From Streptomyces sp. NBC_00654 (GTDB taxonomy: Bacteria; Actinomycetota; Actinomycetes; Streptomycetales; Streptomycetaceae), in assembly GCF_026341775.1 (NCBI RefSeq), contig NZ_JAPEOB010000001.1, positions 620,001 through 684,000 of the forward strand: DNA of 64,000 nt, given 5' to 3'. Every line of letters begins with the position of its first letter. The first letter of the stretch is position 1. Below the pieces are notes generated by a model that saw only the letters and a program-made list of their open reading frames with translations, was not told the origin of the DNA and did not search any database. The position numbers and the translations under genes are program-made. This document shows, one piece after another, positions 52,831 to 61,293 of the stretch.

Positions 52831-53738
52831 CGGAGGCCTTGCTCGACGCCGTGCGGCAGCGGCTGGCGCGCAGCGGCGCGCCACCCACGCCCGCCGGAGT
52901 GGCGGCCGCGCTGCGGGCTCAGGGGCGACTGCTGGGCGATGCGGAAGTGCTGGGCACGGCAGAGCAGTTGCGCGGCGAGCTGGTCGGAGCCGGGGTACTG
53001 GAGCCGCTGCTGGCCGATCCGGCGGTGACCGATGTGCTGGTGTCCGCGCCGGACCGGGTGTGGGTCGACCGGGGTCGCGGGCTCGAACTGACGGGGACCG
53101 TCTTTTCGGACGCGGCGGCGGTACGGCGACTGGCGCAGAGGCTCGCGGCGGTGGCCGGGCGACGGCTGGACGATGCCCGGCCGTGGGTGGACGCGCGACT
53201 GCCCGACGGGACCCGGATGCATGCGGTGCTGCCACCGGTCTCCGTCGGCTCGACCTGCCTCTCACTGCGCGTCGTGCGGCCCCGGGCCTTCTCCCTGGCG
53301 GAGCTGGTCGCGGCGGGGACGGTGCCACCGGGTGGCGACGGAGTCCTCCGGGCGCTGGTGGAGGCCAGGATCTCCTATCTGATCAGTGGCGGGACGGGAG
53401 CCGGGAAGACAACGCTGTTGGCCAGCCTGCTCGGAGCGGTCGGCGCGCACGAACGGATCGTGCTCGCGGAGGACTCCGCGGAGCTCCGGCCGGACCATCC
53501 GCATGTGGTGCGCCTGGAGTCCCGGCCCGCCAACCAGGAGGGCGCGGGGCAGGTGAGCCTGCGGGACCTGGTGCGGCAGGCGCTGCGGATGCGCCCCGAC
53601 CGGCTGGTGGTCGGGGAGGTGCGCGGCGCCGAAGTGGCCGACCTGCTGGCCGCGTTGAACACGGGGCACGAAGGAGGGTGCGATCTATTGACCGAACTAA
53701 CTGACACGTTCTCGCAGGTCAGAGGCACTTTCTGCTAG
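52827..53738 (+). pseudogene. tadA: tadA/cpaF secretion ATPase, 5' fragment
   Basis: Residues 1-285 of a TadA/CpaF hexameric ATPase that powers Tad/Flp pilus assembly. The N-terminal domain has LADPAVTDVLVSAPDRVWVD. Walker A GGTGAGKTTLL is at 188-198, the Asp box LAEDSAEL near 213-220 and Walker B RLVVGEVRGAE near 259-269, then NTGHEGGC. At codon 286 the frame enters the inserted element and continues for 18 foreign residues (DLLTELTDTFSQVRGTFC) to TAG at 53736. The segment after the insertion (starting GTVHANAAGH) lies at 58919. The truncated protein lacks the final ATPase motif and C-terminal lobe and is unlikely to work alone. Confidence 0.92.
53692..53699 (+). repeat. Left inner inverted repeat of the tadA element
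   Basis: CCGAACTA, 9 bases inside the left junction, is the inverted copy of the octamer at 58906-58913. It is probably a recombinase binding half-site. Confidence 0.6.
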
Positions 53739-53747
53739 CTTCCCGCC

Positions 53748-55037
53748 ATGCCAGATGAGCAACGTCCCCGACGGGACTTGAAGAGCTTTGTACTGCCTGA
53801 GATAGGCGAACTTCTCGCGACTGGAGATCCGTGGGAGCCCTACCGGTTGCTGGATCCGGCCGGAAGGCCGGTAGAGCCTGCCGCGGTGTACCTGAAGGAC
53901 CTTCTGGCGAGGGACTGTTCACCGTTGACACCGCGCTCATATGGCATGGATCTCCTCCGCTGGTGGCGCTACCTGTGGGTACTTGGGATCGAGTGGGACC
54001 GCGCGACTCGTGAGGATGCCCGGGACTTCATGCTGTGGATGAAACTGGCGGACAAGCCACTACGTGTCCACTGGCGCCACCGCGGCAAGGAGTCCGCCGC
54101 GATCTCTCGGCCGGCTCAGACCGGTAGGCCGACGCCCGGAACGCCGAACCCAGTGACTGGGAAGCCCACCGTCGGCTTGAAATATGCGCCCAACACCAGA
54201 GCCCACTGCGAGACGGTGCTGCGGTCGTTCTACGACTTCCATCTGGAGCACAACACGGGATCGCTGCTGGTCAATCCCTTCCCCCTCGACCGCAGTCGGC
54301 ACTCAGGCCGAGCCCATGCTCACCACAACCCTGGGCAGCAATACCAGAGGCAGCGGACCGGTCTTTACCGACCCAAGATCCCCAAGCGGGTTCCACGACG
54401 TATCCCTGATGAGAAGTACACCGAGGTCTTTGCCAGCCTCCGTTCGCACCGCGACAGGGCCCTGCTGGCTTTCTGGGTCGCCACGGGTGCCCGCGCGGAG
54501 GAACTGCTCACCTCGAAGCAGGGCAGTGCGATTGTCGGCCAGCAGACCATAGGCGTGATCCGCAAAGGAAGCCGTGACTACCAAGAACTGCCCGCCACGC
54601 CCGATGCCTTCATCTGGCTGCGGCTATACCAGGAAGCGGCTTGGAAGAAGGGTGTCCCTCGCGGTCGTCAGCAACCGCTGTGGTGGACGCTACGTCGCCC
54701 TTGGAGACCGCTGGAATACGACGCGGCCCGCATGATGTTCAACCGCGCCAACGACCTTCTGGGCACCAACTGGACGCTGCACGACTTGCGACACACGGCG
54801 ACGTTCTTGATGCTTGATGACCCGGATATGCCGCCGGTTTACGTTCAACACATCCTCGGCCACAAGAGCTTGTTGACGCTGGACGTCTACAACCGCCCGA
54901 CCAGGGACGACGTCATCGTCGCCGGTCTCGCCCATCACGCCCGTCGGGAAAAGCAGCGCAATGATCCGCCCAAGCAGGTCGAAACCGCATATAACCCGAA
55001 TTCCTTGTCCGTTCTGTTCGGCCGGGACATGCCATGA
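53748..55037 (+). CDS. Tyrosine recombinase A of the tadA element (TnpA-like)
   Basis: A 429-residue tyrosine recombinase. The first 200 residues are the core-binding part (SYGMDLLRWWRYLWVLGIEW). The catalytic residues are Arg249 (ATGARAEELL), Lys273 (VIRKGSRDY), His345/Arg348 (LHDLRHTAT), His372 (ILGHKSLL) and Tyr381 (LDVYNRPT). All are present, so it looks active. It starts 65 bases inside the element and overlaps the second recombinase gene by 4 bases (ATGA), which makes equal expression likely. In Tn554 the analogous TnpA acts with TnpB to cut and join at the target. Confidence 0.9.
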   Translation: MPDEQRPRRDLKSFVLPEIGELLATGDPWEPYRLLDPAGRPVEPAAVYLKDLLARDCSPLTPRSYGMDLLRWWRYLWVLGIEWDRATREDARDFMLWMKLADKPLRVHWRHRGKESAAISRPAQTGRPTPGTPNPVTGKPTVGLKYAPNTRAHCETVLRSFYDFHLEHNTGSLLVNPFPLDRSRHSGRAHAHHNPGQQYQRQRTGLYRPKIPKRVPRRIPDEKYTEVFASLRSHRDRALLAFWVATGARAEELLTSKQGSAIVGQQTIGVIRKGSRDYQELPATPDAFIWLRLYQEAAWKKGVPRGRQQPLWWTLRRPWRPLEYDAARMMFNRANDLLGTNWTLHDLRHTATFLMLDDPDMPPVYVQHILGHKSLLTLDVYNRPTRDDVIVAGLAHHARREKQRNDPPKQVETAYNPNSLSVLFGRDMP

Positions 55038-57514
55038 CCATCACTGAGACACAGGCTGTTGCGCACTTCGTTCCGCGAAACACAGACCTGACGGGCGCCG
55101 AAGCGGTCGCACTGATAGGTCGGTTCCCTCCGAGGGTGCCCCTCGCTACGTGGCCTGGAGCGGAAGCATCGCGCGAGGAGATTCTTCACCGGCTTGAGCA
55201 GCCCCCGCTGCGAGCCCTTGCCGACCGAGCCCAGGACGCCCGGATGCGTGGGGCACGTCTCCTGCTGAACTGGCTGGAGACATTCCCCGGCACGACCTGG
55301 CAGCAACGCTGGCAGTCGAGTCCCGGTTCGTCCCAGCAGGCCCTATCCGCCGGCTGGCAGGACGACTTCAGGGAGTGGGCCAGATCGCTGGGACACCGCC
55401 CTGGGAACTCGATGAGCAGAACGGGCCTCCTCGCCCTGCTCTGCGCGGATGCGATCCGACCCAACCCACACTTCATCAATGGCATCTTGTCCAGGCATCT
55501 CCGACCGGCCATCGAGGTATCCCGTGATCCCGAGGGTTTCGCGTACCTGCGGGCGTCGCTGCCAGTTGACGTAGTGACAAGCAAAAAGGGATCCGCAGCT
55601 CTGAAATTGATCTCCGAGATCATCGTCTCGCAAGGCGGTGGTGTCCGGGACATTACCGTCGGGGATCTGTTGTTGTGGCTCCAGATGTCCGGCAGTAGGG
55701 AAACCATTCGGATCCTAACGGCTTATGAGTTGCTCCGCGACCTGGGGAGCCTTCCTGCAGATGGCCCCCCAACCTTGCGCCGCATTACATATCGGAGTGG
55801 GCAAGTCCACCCGGCGCAACTGGTGGACCGTTATCGGCTGAAGTGCCAGCCGGTTCGTGACGCCATCGTGGCCTATCTGCTAGAGCGGTCTCCGGCCATT
55901 GACTACGGAACGGTTAAATCCCTGTCGGCAACTCTGGCGCTGCGATTCTGGGCGGATATAGAACACCACCACCCGGGGATTGACTCTCTGAATTTGCCGA
56001 CCGACGTCAGTGCCGCCTGGAAAGCCCGACTCGCCACCAAAATCGTACGCAAACGCCTACCAGACGGCTCCGTGGTGGAAATGACCGAGCCGCGAAGAAG
56101 TGCTGTGGCTGTCAAGACGACGGTGCGGGCCTTCTACCTGGACCTTGCGCAGTGGGCTCTTGAGGAACCAGAAAAGTGGGCAGGCTGGGTGGCCCCCTGT
56201 CCCGTCAGCGCGTCCGAGCTCGTGGTCAAAAAGGTAGAACGTCAACGGAAGTCCCGCATGGACCAGCGCACCCGAGAACGGCTACCAGTCGTTCCCATGC
56301 TCGTTAAGGCTGCCGAGCGTCGCCTCAAGGAGGCTCAGGGGCGACTCCGCGCGCTCAACGCGGCGTCTCTTGGGGCGGAGTTCACTGTCTCAGGCGAGAC
56401 GTTCGCCGTCCCGCGAACGACTACTCGGGTCGGCGGTCGCCCGACCAGGGCTTGGGACAGCCAGGGTGTTGCACGTGACTTTGGCGCAGAGGAGAGGATG
56501 GCGTTCTGGGGATGGGCAGCCATCGAGATCCTGCGGCACAGCGGCATCCGAATCGAAGAGCTCCAGGAGTTGGGGCATCACAGCATCATCAGCTACACGC
56601 TCCCCACCACAGGACAAGTCGTTCCGCTCCTGCAGATCGCGCCATCGAAGACTGATCAGGAAAGACTTCTCCTGGTCACGCCGGAGTTGGCCGATGTGCT
56701 GAGCACCGTCATATCCCGGGTCCGGGGCGCCGACGGGAAGGTGGCCGTGATCCCGAGCTACGACGGACATGAGCGAGTCTGGAATCCGCCGATGCCCCTG
56801 CTCTTTCAGGAGAGCAACGCCGGCCAAGGTCATCGGTTGTCAGCAAGCTTTATTCGTAAAGGGATTAACAAGGCCCTGGCCGACACCGGGCTCCTCGACA
56901 ACACCGGAGAACCGCTGACGTTCCAGCCCCATGACTTTCGCAGAATCTTCATCACGGACTCCATCCTTAACGGCCTGCCGCCGCACATCGCCCAGGTGAT
57001 TGCTGGGCACGAGCACATCGGAACCACGATGGGATACGCCGCCATCTACCCTGCGGATGCCATCGAGGCTCACCGGGCATTCATTGCCCGACGCCGGGCC
57101 TTGAGGCCAGTTGAGGAATATCGAACGGTTACACCGGAGGAGTGGGACGAGTTCCTCGGCCACTTCGAGCGGCGTAAGTTGGCCTTGGGTGAATGCGGTC
57201 GCGCCTACGGCACCGACTGTGCTCATGAGCACGCTTGTGTCCGCTGCCCAGTCCTGATCGTGCACGCGACGGAAAAGCCCCGACTGGTCGAGATACACGA
57301 CAATCTGCGAGCCCGGATCCAGGAAGCCGAACACGAAGGCTGGCTCGGCGAAATCGAAGGGCTGCAGAGTAGTCTCACTCACGCTGAAGAGAAACTCGCC
57401 CAACTCGATGCGCAGATCGCCCGGAAGCAGGAGGCGGTCAATCTGGGTATCCCTACCTTCCGGGAGATCGTTGCCCGTACTGCTGCGGTAGACGCGTCGT
57501 GCGACCGAGAATAG
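55034..57514 (+). CDS. Large tyrosine recombinase B of the tadA element (TnpB-like)
   Basis: An 826-residue recombinase, larger than Tn554 TnpB (about 630). The first 480 residues are N-terminal and core-binding regions. The catalytic residues in the second half are Arg506 (HSGIRIEEL), Lys539 (APSKTDQERL), His633/Arg636 (PHDFRRIFI), His659 (AGHEHIGTTM) and Tyr668 (GYAAIYP). A Cys/His-rich zinc-finger-like stretch follows (Cys721, Cys729, His733, Cys735, Cys738), then a C-terminal coiled coil from about 755. The Cys cluster and order match TnpB-type enzymes. It ends 18 bases before the stop of the convergent kinase gene. Confidence 0.88.
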   Translation: MTITETQAVAHFVPRNTDLTGAEAVALIGRFPPRVPLATWPGAEASREEILHRLEQPPLRALADRAQDARMRGARLLLNWLETFPGTTWQQRWQSSPGSSQQALSAGWQDDFREWARSLGHRPGNSMSRTGLLALLCADAIRPNPHFINGILSRHLRPAIEVSRDPEGFAYLRASLPVDVVTSKKGSAALKLISEIIVSQGGGVRDITVGDLLLWLQMSGSRETIRILTAYELLRDLGSLPADGPPTLRRITYRSGQVHPAQLVDRYRLKCQPVRDAIVAYLLERSPAIDYGTVKSLSATLALRFWADIEHHHPGIDSLNLPTDVSAAWKARLATKIVRKRLPDGSVVEMTEPRRSAVAVKTTVRAFYLDLAQWALEEPEKWAGWVAPCPVSASELVVKKVERQRKSRMDQRTRERLPVVPMLVKAAERRLKEAQGRLRALNAASLGAEFTVSGETFAVPRTTTRVGGRPTRAWDSQGVARDFGAEERMAFWGWAAIEILRHSGIRIEELQELGHHSIISYTLPTTGQVVPLLQIAPSKTDQERLLLVTPELADVLSTVISRVRGADGKVAVIPSYDGHERVWNPPMPLLFQESNAGQGHRLSASFIRKGINKALADTGLLDNTGEPLTFQPHDFRRIFITDSILNGLPPHIAQVIAGHEHIGTTMGYAAIYPADAIEAHRAFIARRRALRPVEEYRTVTPEEWDEFLGHFERRKLALGECGRAYGTDCAHEHACVRCPVLIVHATEKPRLVEIHDNLRARIQEAEHEGWLGEIEGLQSSLTHAEEKLAQLDAQIARKQEAVNLGIPTFREIVARTAAVDASCDRE

Positions 57515-57532
57515 GCGTCCTGAAGTTACCGG

Positions 57533-58822
57533 CTACAGCTCTTTCAGGATCGCTCCCGGGAGGGAGTACTGCTTTAGGTAGCTTCCCATGAACCTTGCCG
57601 CGTGTGGGTCATCCGCCAGAAGCGACGCGACATATGCCACGTCTTCCGCATTCTTCCTACAGGCAAATACGGCTCGGGCAAATACCTCTCCCGCGTGAAA
57701 GCGATTGTGGTAAGTGCCGACGATCATGATTCTGTGCAGGCTTAGGCGGCGGATAGGCCCGCTGTATTTCGCCACCTGGATCACCCTGAAGAAGAAATCG
57801 GCGATCTCGTCAGTATAGTCGAAGGGGTGTCCGCCCTGTGAGTATTCATCGAAGGTGCGGACGATCTTCTCGAAGGTAATCGGATCCCGCTCGTGCATAT
57901 AGTGCAAAATCTCAAGCGGAAGTGACGGCATGAACTCCTTGCAGAACACCTCGTCGTCGGATGAATCCGCGATCAGTTGAAGGAGGCCCGACACGGCTTC
58001 TTTATGTCCCGCTAGCGCTTTGGTCTTCAGTTCATTAGCGCGAGTCGTTGGTGACGCCAGCTCCACGTGTGGCGCTGTGAGCAATTCCAGTTCTCTCCGC
58101 ATTTCAGAGACTGACTGGAAGCGCTCGACGGGTTCCTCGGCGACGCAGCGACTGATGAAGTACCGGTACTTAGCGTCCAACTTGCCGATTCTTGCCCGCG
58201 GCCATGGTTCTTCACCTACCAGGCAGTGATAGATGATTTGGCCTACGGAGTAAATATCTGCAGTTTCATCTACCTCGTGTGCGTTATCCCATTGCTCCGG
58301 TGCCATGTAAGCGAAGGAGCCGACGACTGTACCCACGTGCGTGATGGTGGTGCTGTTTGAGTTCATCTGCCGGCACAGGCCGAAGTCGGATATAACCCAT
58401 CGGTCTTGCAGGTAGAGGAGATTCGCTGGCTTCAAGTCGCGATGCAGGACGCCCTGGCTATGCGAATACTCCAGTGCCGCGAGAATCTCTGTTGCGATCG
58501 AGAGGGTGATCTCCTCCGAAATGGCACCGGACTTCAGTAGATCCTCAAGGGAGTGGCTGGCGAGCGGCATGAAAAAGAATGGCGTATCAGCCTTTAGGTT
58601 CATGCCCACGATAGGCATGATGCCGACGTGGCGCAGAGATGACTGATAGCGAACCTCGCGAGCGAAGCGTCTCCGGTCAGCTGACCCTTCGGACATGTCC
58701 AAAGAATCAAGTGGGTACTTCATGACGACGGTCTCGTTAGTGTCAAGCCGCGTAGCCCGCCAGACTGTTCCTTGCCCGCCGCCCCGAAGCTTTTCGTGCT
58801 TGGTTACGCGAACTGTTCCCAT
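57533..58822 (-). CDS. Serine/threonine protein kinase, cargo of the tadA element
   Basis: A 429-residue cytoplasmic kinase from the ATG at 58822; the open frame upstream is only a shadow. The N-terminal 240 residues are a complete Hanks-type domain: glycine loop KLRGGGQGTVW, ATP Lys35 (VVMKYP), catalytic HRDLKPANLL (127-136), DFG (146-148) and APE (174-176). There is no membrane helix and there are no PASTA repeats, unlike housekeeping PknB. The C-terminal 180 residues are helical and match no family I recognise. The gene is visibly lower in GC than its neighbours, pointing to a different source. Its role could be element control, host signalling or defence; none is shown. Confidence 0.85.
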   Translation of the reverse strand: MGTVRVTKHEKLRGGGQGTVWRATRLDTNETVVMKYPLDSLDMSEGSADRRRFAREVRYQSSLRHVGIMPIVGMNLKADTPFFFMPLASHSLEDLLKSGAISEEITLSIATEILAALEYSHSQGVLHRDLKPANLLYLQDRWVISDFGLCRQMNSNSTTITHVGTVVGSFAYMAPEQWDNAHEVDETADIYSVGQIIYHCLVGEEPWPRARIGKLDAKYRYFISRCVAEEPVERFQSVSEMRRELELLTAPHVELASPTTRANELKTKALAGHKEAVSGLLQLIADSSDDEVFCKEFMPSLPLEILHYMHERDPITFEKIVRTFDEYSQGGHPFDYTDEIADFFFRVIQVAKYSGPIRRLSLHRIMIVGTYHNRFHAGEVFARAVFACRKNAEDVAYVASLLADDPHAARFMGSYLKQYSLPGAILKEL

Positions 58823-58905
58823 CCCCAGTGCCCCTGTCCCCGTGCTGAGCCTTGTGCCGGAGTGTAGGAGCTTGCGCGGTGAGGAGTGGGCAACTCCTGA
58901 GTCTC

Positions 58906-58913
58906 TAGTTCGG
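58906..58913 (-). repeat. Right inner inverted repeat of the tadA element
   Basis: TAGTTCGG, 5 bases inside the right junction, is the reverse complement of the octamer at 53692-53699. Overlapping it, GGAGAAGG (58912-58919) spans the junction and sits before the GTG at 58924. Confidence 0.6.
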
Positions 58914-58918
58914 AGAAG

Positions 58919-59211
58919 GCACTGTGCACGCGAACGCCGCTGGGCATGTACCGGCCCGGCTGGAGGCGTTGGGCACGGCCGCGGGCCTCGACCGGGTGGC
59001 GCTGCACAGCCAACTGGCCGCCGCGCTCTCGGTGGTGGTCCATCTCGTACGGGACCGGTCGGGCCGGCGGAGGATCGCCGAGGTGCACATTCTCGAACGG
59101 GACGCGGCGGGGCTGGTGGTGACGGTGCCCGCACTGCGCTGGGGTGCCGACGGCTTTGTGCGGGACCGGGGCTGGGAGCGGCTGGGGTCTCTGATCGGCG
59201 GTGCCTCGTGA
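58919..59211 (+). pseudogene. tadA: tadA/cpaF secretion ATPase, 3' fragment
   Basis: The remaining 97 codons of tadA (the last two bases of codon 286 through the stop) resume at GCACTGTGCACG with TVHANAAGHVPARLEALGTA, the His-box region that completes the ATPase site, and end with WERLGSLIGGAS. A GTG at 58924 could start a 95-residue product, with GGAGAAGG from the element end at 58912-58919 as ribosome binding site. The stop at 59209-59211 overlaps the tadB start (GTGA), as in an intact operon. Confidence 0.9.
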
Positions 59212-60080
59212 CAGGAGGGGCATCGGCGTACACGACGCAGGCGATGGTGGTCTGTGCGGGTTCGGCGGTCTGGCTGGCAGCGGTGCGGGACCCGGGTGCC
59301 CGACGGGCGAGTGCGCTGTTCATGGGTGAGGCGGCGACGTCCCGGTTGCCGCAGGAGGGCCTCGACGCCGTGCGGGCGTTTGTCCTGGGGCGGCGGGAGT
59401 GGTGGTCCGTGCCGGTGGCGGTGGTGCTCGCCGTGCTGGGGGAATCGGTGCTGCCGCTGTTGGCGGGGGCGGTGGCGGTGCCGCTGGTACGGAGGTGGCT
59501 GCGGGCGCGCTCCGGGCAGCGGGAGCGGGAGCGGTCGGCGGAGGCGGTGGCCGCGCTGTGCGGTGCGGTGGTGGGGGAGCTGCGCGCCGGACGGGAGCCG
59601 GGACAGGCGTTGCTGGCCGCCGTGCGGGACGCGCCGGGGCCGGGCGGGGCCATGGGTGGGGCGGAGGCCGCGGTCCTGGCGGCTGCGCGGTTCGGCGGAG
59701 ATGTGGCGGGAGCGTTGCGGCAGGCGGCGGACGGGCCGGGTCTGGGCGGGCTCGCCGGAATGGCGGCGTGCTGGCGGGTGGCGGTGGACGGCGGTGCCGG
59801 TCTCGCCGCCGGTCTGGACCGCCTTGAGGGGGCGTTGCGGGCTGAGCGGCGCAGACGGGAGGAGTTGCGGGCCCAGTTGGCGGGCGCCTGGTCGACGGTC
59901 GTGGTGCTGGCGCTCCTGCCGGTCGTCGGCCTCGGGCTGGGCGCGGCGCTAGGGGCGGACCCTCTGGGGGTTCTGCTGCACAGCGCGGGCGGGCTGGTCT
60001 GCCTGGCGGTGGGCGGAGCCCTGGAAGCGGCTGGGTTGTTCTGGGCGAACCGGATCGTACGGGGAGGGGAGGCGGCATGA
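59208..60080 (+). CDS. tadB: Tad pilus inner-membrane platform protein TadB
   Basis: A 290-residue type II secretion F-domain protein from the GTG at 59208, which overlaps the tadA stop (GTGA). It has membrane helices near residues 10-25, 75-95, 235-260 and 265-285, and the cytoplasmic core AEAVAALCGAVVGELRAGREPGQALLAA with VAGALRQAADGPGLGGLAGMAACWRVAVDGG. It forms the inner-membrane platform with TadC and works with the TadA ATPase. It is intact, although the ATPase gene next to it is disrupted. It overlaps tadC by 4 bases. Confidence 0.88.
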   Translation: MTGGASAYTTQAMVVCAGSAVWLAAVRDPGARRASALFMGEAATSRLPQEGLDAVRAFVLGRREWWSVPVAVVLAVLGESVLPLLAGAVAVPLVRRWLRARSGQRERERSAEAVAALCGAVVGELRAGREPGQALLAAVRDAPGPGGAMGGAEAAVLAAARFGGDVAGALRQAADGPGLGGLAGMAACWRVAVDGGAGLAAGLDRLEGALRAERRRREELRAQLAGAWSTVVVLALLPVVGLGLGAALGADPLGVLLHSAGGLVCLAVGGALEAAGLFWANRIVRGGEAA

Positions 60081-60904
60081 ACGTGGCGGCCGGAGAGATG
60101 CCGCGCAACCTGGGGCTGTGGGGAGCGCTGGTGGCCGCGGTCGCGCATCTGGCCCTGGCCTGGGCCGGTTGGCGACGGGATCGGGCGGCGCGTGGACGGG
60201 GAACGGTGCTGCTCGCGGCCGGGGCCGCCGGGCGGGCGCGCCGGCGGAGCCGCGCGGGGCGGAGCGGACGGAAGGGGGTGAGGGGCGATGGCAGCCGGCT
60301 GAAGCGGTGGGCGGCGCCGGTTGGGGCCTTCGCGGCCGGATGGATTCTGGCCGGCGGGCTCATCGGGTGCGCGGTCGGTTCGGTCGCGGCGTACGGCATC
60401 TGGCGTCGGCAGCGGGCCCGTGAGGCAGGCCGACCGGATGTGACGGATGAGGAGAAGGCGCGGACGGCTCTGCAACTTCCGCTCGCCGCTGATCTGTTGG
60501 CGGCCTGTATCGCGGCGGGAGCGGGGCCGCGGGAGGCGGCGGAGGCCGTGGGGGAGTCCCTGGGCGGCCCGGTCGGCGACCGCCTGATCCGCACGGCGGT
60601 GGAGATTCGGCTGGGTGGTGAACCGTCCCTGGCGTGGGGTCGGTTCGGGGAGATACCGGGTGCCGGGCCGCTTGCCCGCTGTCTGTATCGGGCGGGGGCG
60701 ACCGGGGCTCCGGCGGCGGAACCGGTCGCCAGGCTGGCCGAGGCGATGCGCGCCGAGAGAGCCGGTGCGGCCGTGGCGCGGGCCCAGCGGGCGGGTGTGC
60801 TGATCACCGCACCGGTCGGACTCTGCTTTCTTCCCGCCTTTCTGGCGGTCGGGGTGGCGCCGGTGGTGATCGGACTGGCGACCGGACTGATGGACGCCGG
60901 CTGA
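60077..60904 (+). CDS. tadC: Tad pilus inner-membrane platform protein TadC
   Basis: A 275-residue type II secretion F-domain protein. Helices are at about 12-28, 88-115 and 245-270. The core is LPLAADLLAACIAAGAGPREAAEAVGESLGGPVGDRLIRTA and GPLARCLYRAGATGAPAAEPVARLAEAMR. It pairs with TadB. The C-terminal helix is APVGLCFLPAFLAVGVAPVVIGL. It is intact, with the ATG overlapping the tadB stop (ATGA). Confidence 0.88.
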   Translation: MNVAAGEMPRNLGLWGALVAAVAHLALAWAGWRRDRAARGRGTVLLAAGAAGRARRRSRAGRSGRKGVRGDGSRLKRWAAPVGAFAAGWILAGGLIGCAVGSVAAYGIWRRQRAREAGRPDVTDEEKARTALQLPLAADLLAACIAAGAGPREAAEAVGESLGGPVGDRLIRTAVEIRLGGEPSLAWGRFGEIPGAGPLARCLYRAGATGAPAAEPVARLAEAMRAERAGAAVARAQRAGVLITAPVGLCFLPAFLAVGVAPVVIGLATGLMDAG

Positions 60905-61026
60905 GCCGTCCCGGGGTGTGTCCCTTCCCCTGATCAGCAAGGGGCAGGAAGCGCGAACTTTCCTCTTCTTTCGCGGGTGTTGTGTTCGGGCGCCCGCTCC
61001 GCAGCGATGTCAACAGGGGGTTTGAG

Positions 61027-61293
61027 ATGAGCAATAAAGTCAGGGAATGGGCCTGGACCGCACTGTGCCGCACACGTTCGGCGAAGTGGCCACCGGAGTG
61101 GCCCGCGGGGTGGCCGGCAAGGTGGTCGGGCAGGTTCGGCCGGTCTGACCGCGGGATGACGACGTCCGAGTACGCGGTGGGGACCATCGCGGCCTGTGCC
61201 TTCGCGGCGGTGCTCTACAAGGTGGTCAACAGCGGGCCGGTGCTGTCGGCGATGCAGTCGTTGATCAAGGACGCGCTCGATGCGAAGTTCTGA
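61027..61293 (+). CDS. DUF4244 pilin-like protein
   Basis: An 88-residue protein with GGGGG upstream of the ATG. After a basic N-terminal part, RGMTTSEYAVGTIAACAFAAVLYKVV matches the Flp/DUF4244 pilin signature: an S/TxEY motif followed by a membrane helix, cut before the hydrophobic stretch by a prepilin peptidase. It is the probable pilus subunit of this Tad system. It overlaps the next gene by 14 bases. Confidence 0.88.
   Translation: MSNKVREWAWTALCRTRSAKWPPEWPAGWPARWSGRFGRSDRGMTTSEYAVGTIAACAFAAVLYKVVNSGPVLSAMQSLIKDALDAKF

Larger units (their letters stand above)
53683..58918. mobile_element. Tn554-like tyrosine-recombinase transposon inserted in tadA
   Basis: An insertion of about 5,236 bp splits tadA. 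Joining base 53682 to base 58919 restores GGC at codon 286 and the conserved HEGGCGTVHANAAGH of the ATPase, in frame to the normal stop, so the ends are defined to within one base (a G is shared). No target duplication is seen. The octamer CCGAACTA lies 9 bases inside the left end (53692-53699) and its complement TAGTTCGG 5 bases inside the right end (58906-58913). Genes are two overlapping tyrosine recombinases and a convergent protein kinase. Two recombinases in tandem, no target duplication and insertion in a conserved gene are features of the Tn554 family; no TnpC homologue is seen. Confidence 0.85.

Noticed and set aside
53718..53730. AGGCACT inside the left end, also present at the right junction
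   Set aside because: It looked like a direct repeat, but using it as the junction would not restore the tadA frame.
58695..59207. N-terminal extension of TadB
   Set aside because: It runs in the wrong frame through the element end and the tadA remnant; the GTG overlapping the tadA stop is the standard start.
57533..60940. N-terminal extension of the kinase to 1,135 codons
   Set aside because: The extra 700 codons lie antisense to tadB and tadC and are Arg/Pro/Ser-rich noise; the kinase domain starts at 58822.
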